Source: Beggiatoa alba B18LD (GTDB lineage: Bacteria; Pseudomonadota; Gammaproteobacteria; Beggiatoales; Beggiatoaceae). From it: DNA of 64,000 nt. Numbering within the stretch: position 1 is the stretch's first letter; every line of letters starts with the position of its first letter. The position numbers were made by a program, and so were the translations under genes. The stretch spans positions 513,594 through 577,593 of the forward strand of contig NZ_JH600070.1 of NCBI RefSeq assembly GCF_000245015.1. Direction: 5' to 3'. This document shows, one piece after another, positions 29,166 to 37,279 of the stretch. The notes under the pieces are model-generated. The model did no database searches, had not been told where the DNA came from, and worked only from the letters and a program-made list of their open reading frames with translations.

Positions 29166-29187
29166 CTCCCATTTTTCCCAATGGGAG
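29166..29187. terminator. Possible stem-loop after acuI
   Basis: ctcccatt and aatgggag form an 8-bp stem around a 6-base loop, 36 bp after the stop. No T-run follows, so termination is uncertain. Confidence 0.4.
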
Positions 29188-29255
29188 CAAATAAACATTG
29201 TTAATATCGTCATCACAATGGGTTTCTGTGAACACTGCTGTATTCAAGGATATTT

Positions 29256-31331
29256 ATGAATAATAACAAGCCAATCGTTTTAGTCGTTGATGATACGCTC
29301 ACAAACCTTGCCTTTTTAAACCAAGTGCTACAACAAGAAGGCTTTACCGTTTTATTAGCAAAAAATGGCAAATCTGCATTAAACATTGCACAAGAAACCC
29401 CGCCCGACCTGATTCTGTTAGACGTGACTATGCCTGAATGGGATGGATACGAAACCTGTCGCCGTTTAAAAGCCATTCCCCGCCTTGCCACGATTCCCGT
29501 GCTTTTTCTGTCCGCATTAACCCAAGCCGAAAATCGCCTACAAGCCTTTGAAGTAGGTGGCGTTGACTACGTTAATAAACCTTTTCAAGAAAAAGAACTA
29601 CTTGCACGAGTACGCACCCACGTAGCACTACACCGCTTACAAGAAAAATTAGAACAAGAAATTGTACACCGTGATACACAACTACTTGCCTATGCTAATG
29701 ATTTAGAAAAAAAGGTTGAAGAACGCACGGAAGAATTAAATAAAGCAAAAGAACAGGCAGAAGCGGCAAATCTCTCAAAAAGTCAATTTTTAGCCAATAT
29801 GAGCCATGAATTACGAACTCCGATGAATGCAATTATTGGCTATAGCGAAATATTATTAGAAGATGCTTTAGAGGATGGTTTAGAGAATTTCATCCCCGAT
29901 TTACAAAAAATTCGCTCATCTGCTAAACATTTACTAGGACTTATCAACGATATATTAGACTTATCAAAAATTGAAGCAGGCAAAATGGAACTGTCTTTAG
30001 AACGCTTCGCCATTGATGTGATGGTTAAAGAAGTGATAGATACCGTTAGCCCATTATTAGCGCAAAATCATAATCGTTTAAATCTACAACTAACTGATAA
30101 AATTGAAAATGTATATGCCGACATTGTTAAAACACGACAGATTCTTTTTAATCTACTCAGTAATGCAATTAAATTCACTGAAAATGGGGTTATTACCCTT
30201 ATTGTTGAGCGACAACCCGCAAGTCCCAGCGATTGGTTAATGTTAAAAGTCAGCGATAACGGTATCGGCATGACCATAGAACAACAACGCAAATTGTTTA
30301 AACCCTTTAGCCAAGCGGATGCCTCCACCACTCGCCGTTATGGCGGAACAGGCTTAGGGCTTGCGATTACAAAAGAATTTATTGAAATGATGGGCGGGAG
30401 TATTCATGTTTCTAGCGTCTTTGGTGAAGGCAGTACGTTTACCGTACATTTACCACTAGAAGTACAGCTTGAAGTCCCATCACCCGCTAAAGAAACCTTA
30501 AACGATATACAACATTTATTAGTCAACAGTGGCATTATTTTGGTTATTGACGACGATATTTTAGTGCGTGAACTGCTACAAAGTTATCTCACACGCCTCA
30601 ATTACAGTGTCGCAACCGCAGAAAATGGCGAAGAAGGTTTAAAACTGGCGAAAAAATTACGCCCCGATGCGATTTTACTCGATGTCAAAATGCCCGATTT
30701 AGATGGCTGGAATGTTTTATCTGCCTTAAAAAGCGATAATTTACTGGCAGAAATCCCCGTTTTTATGATTTCTATGGAAAATGAGCAATCAAAAGGTGTT
30801 GCACTGGGAGCAACCGATTATTTGATGAAACCTGTTGGACGGCAACAAGTTATTAATATTCTGCAAAAATATCATATTGGTGAACAGGGTTCACATGCCG
30901 TTATGATTGTAGAAGATGAAATTGTTACCCGTGAACATATGGCGGAAATTTTAAAACAAGAAGGTTGGCGGGTTTATAAAGCAGAAAATGGACGGGTCGC
31001 GCTGGAACAGTTAGCTTATAAAAAACCCAATTTGATTTTATTAGATTTACTGATGCCAGAAATGGATGGTTTCGAGTTTATCGCCCATTTAAGAGATAAC
31101 CCCAACTGGCGCACTATTCCCGTCGTTGTTCTAACCGCAACAAAATTGAGCGCGGAAGACCAAGCGCATTTACATGGGCATGTTGATACGATTATCAAAA
31201 AAGAAAGCCATAATAGTGATGAATTACTAGAACAAATTTATGGCTTACTCCGTCAAACTAAATCCCCATATCAGCCTGTTTCTTTTGAAAATACCTTAAT
31301 GCAACGCCCGTTTTTGATTCGTTCACCGTAA
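29256..31331 (+). CDS. Hybrid histidine kinase: REC-HisKA-HATPase-REC-REC
   Basis: 691 residues. Receiver 1 with Asp56 (LLDVTMP), coiled coil (about 125-170), HisKA with His184 in [18 protein letters not shown], HATPase with DNGIGMT and [12 protein letters not shown], then two receivers in tandem (Asp in LLDVKMPD and in LLDLLMPE). No membrane segment. Ribosome binding site aagga upstream. The three receivers suggest a phosphorelay hub; no output domain or Hpt protein is adjacent. Confidence 0.94.
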   Translation: MNNNKPIVLVVDDTLTNLAFLNQVLQQEGFTVLLAKNGKSALNIAQETPPDLILLDVTMPEWDGYETCRRLKAIPRLATIPVLFLSALTQAENRLQAFEVGGVDYVNKPFQEKELLARVRTHVALHRLQEKLEQEIVHRDTQLLAYANDLEKKVEERTEELNKAKEQAEAANLSKSQFLANMSHELRTPMNAIIGYSEILLEDALEDGLENFIPDLQKIRSSAKHLLGLINDILDLSKIEAGKMELSLERFAIDVMVKEVIDTVSPLLAQNHNRLNLQLTDKIENVYADIVKTRQILFNLLSNAIKFTENGVITLIVERQPASPSDWLMLKVSDNGIGMTIEQQRKLFKPFSQADASTTRRYGGTGLGLAITKEFIEMMGGSIHVSSVFGEGSTFTVHLPLEVQLEVPSPAKETLNDIQHLLVNSGIILVIDDDILVRELLQSYLTRLNYSVATAENGEEGLKLAKKLRPDAILLDVKMPDLDGWNVLSALKSDNLLAEIPVFMISMENEQSKGVALGATDYLMKPVGRQQVINILQKYHIGEQGSHAVMIVEDEIVTREHMAEILKQEGWRVYKAENGRVALEQLAYKKPNLILLDLLMPEMDGFEFIAHLRDNPNWRTIPVVVLTATKLSAEDQAHLHGHVDTIIKKESHNSDELLEQIYGLLRQTKSPYQPVSFENTLMQRPFLIRSP

Positions 31332-31373
31332 CACATTAAAGAACTCGTTCGAGTAATTAAATAAGGTTTGCTA

Positions 31374-31518
31374 GTCTTTTTTTGTCTGAATCAGAATTCA
31401 CAGAATTTTCAGAAACCCGAGTTCGGCGATATTTATAAAATAAAACAGATACCTGCTAGGTTTTGAAAACCTAGCAGGTCTTTTTTTGTCTGAATCAGAA
31501 TTCACAGAATTTTCAGAA
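31374..31518. repeat. 41-bp perfect direct repeat
   Basis: 31374-31414 and 31478-31518 are identical over 41 bases, both starting gtctttttttgtctgaatca. They enclose 63 bp that hold the 'cccgagttcggcga' terminus and the aggttttgaaaacct hairpin of element B. The arrangement suggests nested insertion or slippage within the element family. Confidence 0.85.
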
Positions 31519-31623
31519 TTAGCAGAATTAGCAGAATTAAAAACAATTAAAAACATAATTTTTTATTCTTTTAATTTTCTTGTCTTTTTAATTCTGTTAA
31601 TCCTGAAAATCCTGATGCAGACA
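31416..31623 (-). repeat. MITE-like element B, copy 3 (reverse orientation)
   Basis: Reverse complement of the structure at 23681-23885: hairpin ctgctagg/cctagcag first, then gtctgaatcagaattcac, 9-bp units (gaattttca, gaattagca twice), aattaaaaacaatt, cttttaattttcttgtct, and ending cctgatgcagac. It shows unit-number differences from copies 1 and 2. Confidence 0.8.
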
Positions 31624-31775
31624 GTGTTTTTTTAATCTTATATAGTAAACGCACTATAAAACGATGCGAAGGACTGGCAGTCCTAGATTTAAATCACTTT
31701 ATGGCACGTTTGCTATAAAATATTGCAGAATTCAGGTTAAAGAACTCAAGAATACAGGGCAGAAAAAACTAAAAA

Positions 31776-31816
31776 AAAACGGATAACACGATTTAAAACC
31801 GTATTATCCGTTTTTG
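31776..31816 (-). terminator. Rho-independent terminator of metF
   Basis: aaaaaacggataacac ... gtattatccgttttt forms a strong stem with a T-run on either strand, 22 bp beyond the metF stop. It may also stop leftward or rightward read-through from the repeat region. Confidence 0.85.
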
Positions 31817-31837
31817 CTTAATCAAACTTGCGTTTGC

Positions 31838-32692
31838 TTAGGCAGGAATCAACCCTAAATTTCTTGCAACACGCAAGGTTAATTCAGATTGATTTAATGA
31901 ATAAAAATGTAGCCCTGTGACACCGTTATCAATCAAACGTTGACATAGATTTGTAACAACATCGATGCCAAAGGCTTGTAGAGAGGCTTTATCATCGCTG
32001 AAAGACTCTAACCGTTTACGTAACCAGCGCGGAATGTCAGCCCCACACACATCAGAAAAGCGTGTCAGTTGCTCATAATTACTAATTGGCATAATCCCTG
32101 GAATAATCGGAATCGTTACGCCTAACTTTTGCGCCGCTTCTACAAAGTAAAAATAAGCATCGGCATTGTAAAAATATTGGGTAATTGCACTGTCTGCCCC
32201 TGCATTCACTTTTTGCACAAAGTACTGTAAATCACTTTCGGCGGTCTTTGCTTGCGGATGAATTTCAGGATAGGCAGCGACCTCTATATGAAAATATTGA
32301 CCTGTTTCCGCACGAATAAATTCAACTAATTCATTCGCATAATTAAAATCTCCTAAACGACCAGCCCAACCAGAAGGTTGATCCCCGCGTAAGGCAACAA
32401 TTCGACTGATATTTTTTTCTTGGTAGGCTTTGAGCAATTGGCGAATATTATCGCGGGTGCTGCCGATACAAGATAAATGTGGCGCGGCGGGAATGCCGAC
32501 ATTGCTTTGAATATCGACAACCGTTTCGTAGGTTTTTTCTTGTGTAGAACCACCCGCGCCAAAAGTCACAGAATAATAGGTCGGATTTAAGACTTTTAAA
32601 CGAGCTTGTACTTGTTTTAGTTTAGTTGCCGCTTCATCCGTGCGAGGCGGGAAAAATTCACAACTTATCCATAATGGTTTAGTAGCAGTCAT
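31838..32692 (-). CDS. metF: 5,10-methylenetetrahydrofolate reductase
   Basis: 284 residues. FAD-dependent reduction of methylene-THF to methyl-THF for methionine synthesis. Family signature: ISCEFFPPRTDEA near the N terminus, SVTFGAGGSTQEKT, the ALRGDQP loop, FTQYFYNA-type SAITQYFYNADAY and PGIMPISNYEQL. Full length for a bacterial MetF. No SAM riboswitch was recognised in the 79 bp upstream of its start. Confidence 0.96.
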   Translation of the reverse strand: MTATKPLWISCEFFPPRTDEAATKLKQVQARLKVLNPTYYSVTFGAGGSTQEKTYETVVDIQSNVGIPAAPHLSCIGSTRDNIRQLLKAYQEKNISRIVALRGDQPSGWAGRLGDFNYANELVEFIRAETGQYFHIEVAAYPEIHPQAKTAESDLQYFVQKVNAGADSAITQYFYNADAYFYFVEAAQKLGVTIPIIPGIMPISNYEQLTRFSDVCGADIPRWLRKRLESFSDDKASLQAFGIDVVTNLCQRLIDNGVTGLHFYSLNQSELTLRVARNLGLIPA

Positions 32693-32771
32693 TGTGCGAA
32701 CTGAGTCCTTAAATGCAGTATAAAGTGGGTTGAATCAACACATAATAATGCAAAATTGTTAAAGCGGTTAG

Positions 32772-34577
32772 TTAGGCTTGAATCACATCGCGTCCATCTT
32801 TTAACGCTTCTGTCCAGTTATTAATTAAACTGGCGCACTTACGCAGATATTTGCCATAATTTTCGCTCCAATCTTCTAAACCTTGCATTAAGCTGTCGTT
32901 GGAAGGATCGCCCACCATTAAGCGTACTTTGGTTAAAACCTGTTGCAGTAGCACAATATCTAAAGCATCCCAAATACTATACATATCTAAGAGTTGTAAA
33001 CTTTCACTACAGCGTTTTAACGATTCCGCCGCCCGCATCGAGAACATGGCATTTTTATACTTTAATAATGCGTCTAGTTCTTCAATTGCCATGATTTGTT
33101 TTTCTTCTAGCTCTAATTTAGCGCGTTCTAATGTTGTGCGTGGCTCTAGCGTTAGTTCGATGATAGACGCACGGTCTAAAACACGCGGAGAAAGTGATAA
33201 GGTTGTGTGGTCGTTGTTAATTGTTGCGACAAAACGTAGCGCGGGGCTAATAAATACTTTGCTGCTGTTACTCTCAACACCACGAATTTTTTTCCCCCCT
33301 AAATCTAAAGTACGTAATTTCTCTTGGTCTTCAGGATATTGTGAACGTACCAGAATGTCAGAGAACCAATATTCAGGTTGGCTAAGGTTAAACTCTTCAA
33401 AAATCACAAGGTAGGTATGTCGTAAATTTTTCCGCCAAGCTGTTTCTGCTTTGAACAAGAAACGGGTGAATTCTGTCGGTTCAAATTCGTTGCTAACAGG
33501 ATTAACGTAACCTAATAAATCTTCGCGCCCGCGCCATGTAGAGCCAACAGGCACAATTAATTTACGCTCAGTATCATCAATCAGTTCCATTGCAAGGGTA
33601 CTTTTTCCTACGCCTGGATGTCCTGTCAAAATTAAAATATTTTTGGTGAGCGAAACTGCCATAACTGCATCCAACACTTCTTTCCCATAAACCGTTTTAA
33701 CTTTATCTTTGACGGTATCCTTTTCAATCAAATGATAAGCTACAAAATCCGATTTTTTGGGTGAGATAATGGGATGTGTTGCCTTTCTAATCTCTAAGCC
33801 TTTTAATTGTTCTTCAAATGGATTCTTAGATAAATTATTACTATTGCTGATAATAACGGGCGGATTATTGTTATTAACTGTCGGCGGTAGAAAGGTTTTC
33901 GAACTATACGTAATATTATGACTTTCGGCGGTTTCGCGGGCAATTTCAAACCATTCTGATAATTGCGCGTGAAAGCGTTCAAAACGCACTGCGTCTTCTG
34001 CTTCATGCCAATTAGGATTTGCCATGGTGGCTTTTTCAGCAGCTTTTTCAAACATATTTTCCACAGCAACCCGATTCACTTCCTTGAGATAAACGCCTCC
34101 CATAATACTTCTATAGTAAACAGTTAAATCATAAGGTTGTTGAAAGCGCACCCAACCATCTGGATAAGGTTCTATTTTCCAAATTGTTTTGAATTCGTTA
34201 ATTTTTTGCTGTGAAACGGTACGGACTCGATAAGCGCCGAAAACATAATCTTTAGGACGGGTATTAATTTCACTAATCCCGCGAGGTTCTTGGAAACGTT
34301 TTCCCCAAAATAACAGAATTTGGTCGTTGAGTGCTTCTGGGTGGGGTTCAAGCAACCAACCAATGCCTAAGTCGTCGACTAAGCAATATGGTGTTGCTTC
34401 TTCAAATACATGAATGTGATAACAGCGGGGGTCACCTTGTTGACAGTAATCTGTTCTAAATTGCTGTTTTGCAGAACAATTCCATGTTTCCGCATTTTTG
34501 CAGATACTGCCATCCCACCCTTTGCGGTGAGAGTTAATTGTGCACCCTAACGCACTGCCTGGACTGATATAACTCAT
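32772..34577 (-). CDS. Orphan McrB-like AAA+ ATPase with Cys-rich N-terminal domain
   Basis: 601 residues from the ATG at 34577; an upstream TTG at 34601 is open. Residues 1-65 hold six Cys (12, 26, 34, 45, 52, 65) and His17, His54, His56 around GWDGSIC and CYHIH, which suggests a zinc or Fe-S site. A second N-terminal region (about 66-270) is unrecognised. The AAA_5/McrB-type core follows: Walker A TGHPGVGKST (about 328-337), Walker B YLVIFEEFN, sensor 1 FVATINND. McrB proteins are GTP-driven motors with a nuclease partner McrC; none is adjacent, and the Walker A lacks an obvious McrB specificity signature I can name. Role unknown; a restriction or protein-remodelling motor is possible. Confidence 0.8.
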   Translation of the reverse strand: MSYISPGSALGCTINSHRKGWDGSICKNAETWNCSAKQQFRTDYCQQGDPRCYHIHVFEEATPYCLVDDLGIGWLLEPHPEALNDQILLFWGKRFQEPRGISEINTRPKDYVFGAYRVRTVSQQKINEFKTIWKIEPYPDGWVRFQQPYDLTVYYRSIMGGVYLKEVNRVAVENMFEKAAEKATMANPNWHEAEDAVRFERFHAQLSEWFEIARETAESHNITYSSKTFLPPTVNNNNPPVIISNSNNLSKNPFEEQLKGLEIRKATHPIISPKKSDFVAYHLIEKDTVKDKVKTVYGKEVLDAVMAVSLTKNILILTGHPGVGKSTLAMELIDDTERKLIVPVGSTWRGREDLLGYVNPVSNEFEPTEFTRFLFKAETAWRKNLRHTYLVIFEEFNLSQPEYWFSDILVRSQYPEDQEKLRTLDLGGKKIRGVESNSSKVFISPALRFVATINNDHTTLSLSPRVLDRASIIELTLEPRTTLERAKLELEEKQIMAIEELDALLKYKNAMFSMRAAESLKRCSESLQLLDMYSIWDALDIVLLQQVLTKVRLMVGDPSNDSLMQGLEDWSENYGKYLRKCASLINNWTEALKDGRDVIQA

Positions 34578-35492
34578 ACAGTTCAATTGTCCTATGAACA
34601 AAAATAATGACTAAAAAATCTAACCAGTGATTCTATATAGACTTTGGTGATAATCAGGCGTTGTGTGAATCAATCATTAGATAAGTTATTACATAATATA
34701 CGGTAACGCACTTATTGCAATTCTTAAGTAGCGCGTAATAGTTAAAAAGTTATTGTTTTCACAATACTAAAATCATTTTTTCACAAAAATTAAGGAATAT
34801 GCCCGTTACTTATCCATCTTAATACGTGCAATAAATTCAGCTCAATAAATATGGCGTTATATACTCCTTTGTATTAAAAGGTGTTTTCGTATTACGCTAG
34901 CTCATGGATAGTCATTTGAAGTGAATAGCAAGGAGACGTTTTTGTAATACTTGATTGTTATGTTGTTGGTTTCAGTGCTGTATATGCTTATTGAATTATT
35001 TAGCATGTTGTTGATAACAATATTATTGTATTTAAACAACAGGGTGAAACCGTCAACTCTATTACGTATTAGGGAGAGTGAGAGAAAACCTACTTTTTAA
35101 GTCGTGTATATATTGAAATGCTTATTAGGGGAAATCAATATGAGAGCTATAATCCCGTAGTTTTTTATACGAAAGTGTTATTGTGAGTCTCAATAAGAAA
35201 ATGCTAATATAATTTGCACTAAGTTTGTTTAATAGGTCTATAAAAGACTTAAATACTGCTTGAGCAATTAACAGCTAACAAGTTATATTTATTGTTAATT
35301 TTTTATTAAGCTGATGAGTTGTTATAAGCCCCTCACATAAGACTATAACTAAAAGCTTCTTTGTTAGCTTAACAAAAAATCATACTATACAGGATGAAAG
35401 TTTTTTAATTGGGTTATTTCGCTCATTTTTCAATGAAAACGAGTGTAGCGAAATTTATCTGCTAAATGACAATAACATTGTGGGAGTGAAAG
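34578..35492. other. About 915 bp A+T-rich region without a convincing gene
   Basis: No similarity to the repeat families of this window and no long frame. It contains one candidate micro-ORF (34960-35100). The last 150 bp should hold the promoter of the SCP2-like gene. I see no rRNA, tRNA or clear origin motif; a TTATCCATC near 34817 resembles a DnaA box but is alone. Confidence 0.5.
34960..35100 (+). CDS. Possible 46-residue single-pass membrane microprotein
   Basis: ATG at 34960, stop TAA at 35098-35100. Residues 1-25 are strongly hydrophobic (MLLVSVLYMLIELFSMLLIT then ILLYL), followed by a basic, Arg/Lys-rich tail. This is the pattern of small inner-membrane proteins. The nearest purine-rich aaggag (34930) is too far from the ATG and somewhat far from an in-frame TTG at 34951, so translation is doubtful. 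Confidence 0.25.
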   Translation: MLLVSVLYMLIELFSMLLITILLYLNNRVKPSTLLRIRESERKPTF

Positions 35493-35894
35493 ATGGCTGA
35501 CTTATTTTCTGAGGCTTGGATGCAGGCTTATATGACTGAGTGGAATAAAGAACCTGAATTAGCAGAGGCATTGGCAAAAATTAATTTTAACTCAACCATT
35601 GCTTATGGATTTCCTGACCAAGACAAACCAACAGGCATTTTAGTAGTACAAGCGGGTAAAGCCGTTTCTGCGGGGCCTTATAATAATGAGCCGTTAAATT
35701 GGGATTTACGCGCAACCGCCGATAATTGGCAAAAATGGATGGAAAAAGGTATCGGCATGGCGGGGCTAGGCATGGCTTATATGGGCGGGAAATTAAAATT
35801 TAAAACGGGTGATTATACGGCGATGATTAAAGACCCGCGCATGGCAGGGCCGTTTATTAAAAGTTTTAATGTGATGGGGAAAGTCAAGGCATAA
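35493..35894 (+). CDS. SCP2 sterol-binding-domain-like protein
   Basis: 133 residues. SCP2 fold features: a helix-rich start, then WDLRATADNWQKWMEKG and the C-terminal MGGKLKFKTGDYTAMIKDPRMAGPFIKSFNVMG pattern (short extract only). SCP2 proteins bind lipids or acyl chains in a hydrophobic tunnel; in bacteria the ligand is usually unknown. A good ribosome binding site (gggagtgaaag) precedes the ATG. It stands alone after a long upstream region and ends in a stem-loop. Confidence 0.8.
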   Translation: MADLFSEAWMQAYMTEWNKEPELAEALAKINFNSTIAYGFPDQDKPTGILVVQAGKAVSAGPYNNEPLNWDLRATADNWQKWMEKGIGMAGLGMAYMGGKLKFKTGDYTAMIKDPRMAGPFIKSFNVMGKVKA

Positions 35895-35915
35895 TCCCCC
35901 ACTATCGTTTTTTGT

Positions 35916-35957
35916 GCTGTACTTCTTAAAGTATTTCGTTCATCAAAGAAGTACAGC
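35916..35957 (+). terminator. Stem-loop terminator after SCP2-like gene
   Basis: gctgtacttctt and aagaagtacagc form a perfect 12-bp stem, 22 bp after the stop codon. A loose T-rich stretch (tttagtattttt) follows. Confidence 0.65.
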
Positions 35958-36018
35958 CAACTTTAGTATTTTTAAGCGCACGACAGGCATTAGCACAGCA
36001 TGAGGCACTCCATTCAGC

Positions 36019-37170
36019 ATGTTTAAACAACTGATTAAAATAACAACATTGTTCGGTTTGTACATGGTAGCGTGTGTGACGCTTGCCGCAGAATCTTATG
36101 TGGTGCGGGAGTATGCTATCCCGACAACTGTGACGTTAGGCGGTACGGTCGTCCCTTATAAAGAGGTGACTTTTTCTGCACAATTATCGGGACGGGTAGA
36201 ACGTCTTGCAGGAGAAGAAGGCTCGGCATTTCCTAAAGATACCGTTTTAGTGGCTTTAAACGATAATGAATTATTGGCACAACGTCGCGCTGCTATTGCA
36301 CAAATGATGAATGCAGACGCTACCTTGCGTAATGCGAATGTGCAATATAACCGCGAATTATGGTCGCCTAACTCACCCGCGCAAGCCCCTGGTGGTATGG
36401 GAATGCCTAATATGTTCGACCAATTTTTTACCAAACCTGCCAGCGATTTCTTCGGACAAAGTAGCACTTTTTTAGACCGTCAAGCCGATTTACATCGCTA
36501 TGGGACGCAAATGGAACAAGCGCGTAATACCTTGTTGCAAGCCCAATCGCAGTTAGAACAAATCGACGCAAAATTACGGGATACGGTTAGCAAAGCCCCT
36601 TTTGACGGCGTAGTCACTAAAAAATTTATTGAAGTGGGTGATACTGTCCAAGCAGGACAACCGTTAGTACACTTTGCTGATACTCGCTATTTACAAATCA
36701 CGGTTGATGTCCCAGCGCGTTTAGTTGCTGGTTTAAGCGTTGGAGCACGTGTGCCCGCCCGCTTAGATGTGGCGAATCAATTATTAGAAGTGCGTGTTGC
36801 GCAAATTTTCCCCACTGCTGACCCCCAACGCCATACAGTCACCGTCAAATTTGATTTACCCATCGGCACGCGCACAGGACCTGGGCAATACGCACAAGTC
36901 GAAATCCAAGATTTAACCATTCCTGCGCAAACCCTTGCCATTATTCCCAAATCTGCACTGGTTTGGCGAGGTAGCCTACCCGGTGTTTATGTCTTAGAAC
37001 AAGACCGACGGGCATTGCGACTGGTTCGTATTGGGCGCGAAATGGATGCCCAGAATGTTAGTATTTTGAGTGGATTAAAAGCAGGCGATAATATTGAGTT
37101 AAATCCCACACCTGGCACAACATCAGGCTGGATTACAACACCACCCAATTCACCGCCCCAAAATAAATAA
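36019..37170 (+). CDS. RND efflux periplasmic adaptor (membrane-fusion protein)
   Basis: 383 residues. Signal peptide 1-23 ending LAA. Order of parts: N-terminal lipoyl half (GTVVPYKEVTFSAQLSGRV), an alpha-helical hairpin (about 85-190) interrupted by a Gly/Met/Pro/Phe-rich loop (about 118-150), the second lipoyl half (SKAPFDGVVTKKFIEVGD), beta-barrel and membrane-proximal domains. It links the RND pump downstream to an outer-membrane channel. The hairpin insert is unusual. The pump gene begins 109 bp later, with a gggtgtta/taacaccc hairpin between them (37193-37214). Confidence 0.93.
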   Translation: MFKQLIKITTLFGLYMVACVTLAAESYVVREYAIPTTVTLGGTVVPYKEVTFSAQLSGRVERLAGEEGSAFPKDTVLVALNDNELLAQRRAAIAQMMNADATLRNANVQYNRELWSPNSPAQAPGGMGMPNMFDQFFTKPASDFFGQSSTFLDRQADLHRYGTQMEQARNTLLQAQSQLEQIDAKLRDTVSKAPFDGVVTKKFIEVGDTVQAGQPLVHFADTRYLQITVDVPARLVAGLSVGARVPARLDVANQLLEVRVAQIFPTADPQRHTVTVKFDLPIGTRTGPGQYAQVEIQDLTIPAQTLAIIPKSALVWRGSLPGVYVLEQDRRALRLVRIGREMDAQNVSILSGLKAGDNIELNPTPGTTSGWITTPPNSPPQNK

Positions 37171-37192
37171 TCATTTTTTGATGCGTTATACA

Positions 37193-37214
37193 GGGTGTTA
37201 TAAATGTAACACCC
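37193..37214. other. Short stem-loop between adaptor and pump genes
   Basis: gggtgtta and taacaccc form an 8-bp stem with a 6-base loop and no T-run. It may modulate adaptor-to-pump expression or be an operator half-site pair. Confidence 0.35.
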
Positions 37215-37279
37215 TCAATGATTGAATAATAAAGCGTTCTGTTCACCTATCTTCCCTCTCCCACAGATTTTTCATAGCA

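Larger units (their letters stand above)
31332..31837. other. 506-bp intergenic gap with repeat elements
   Basis: No gene. It contains a 41-bp perfect direct repeat (31374-31414 and 31478-31518), element B copy 3 in reverse orientation (31416-31623), a solo aggactggcagtcct unit (31670-31684) and the metF terminator. The flanking genes converge. Confidence 0.85.

Noticed and set aside
32693..32771. metF upstream region checked for a SAM riboswitch
   Set aside because: It is too short (79 bp) and has no recognisable paired aptamer elements or terminator.
34810..34830. TTATCCATC considered as a DnaA box of a replication origin
   Set aside because: It is a single imperfect site with no cluster and no dnaA, dnaN or gidA nearby.
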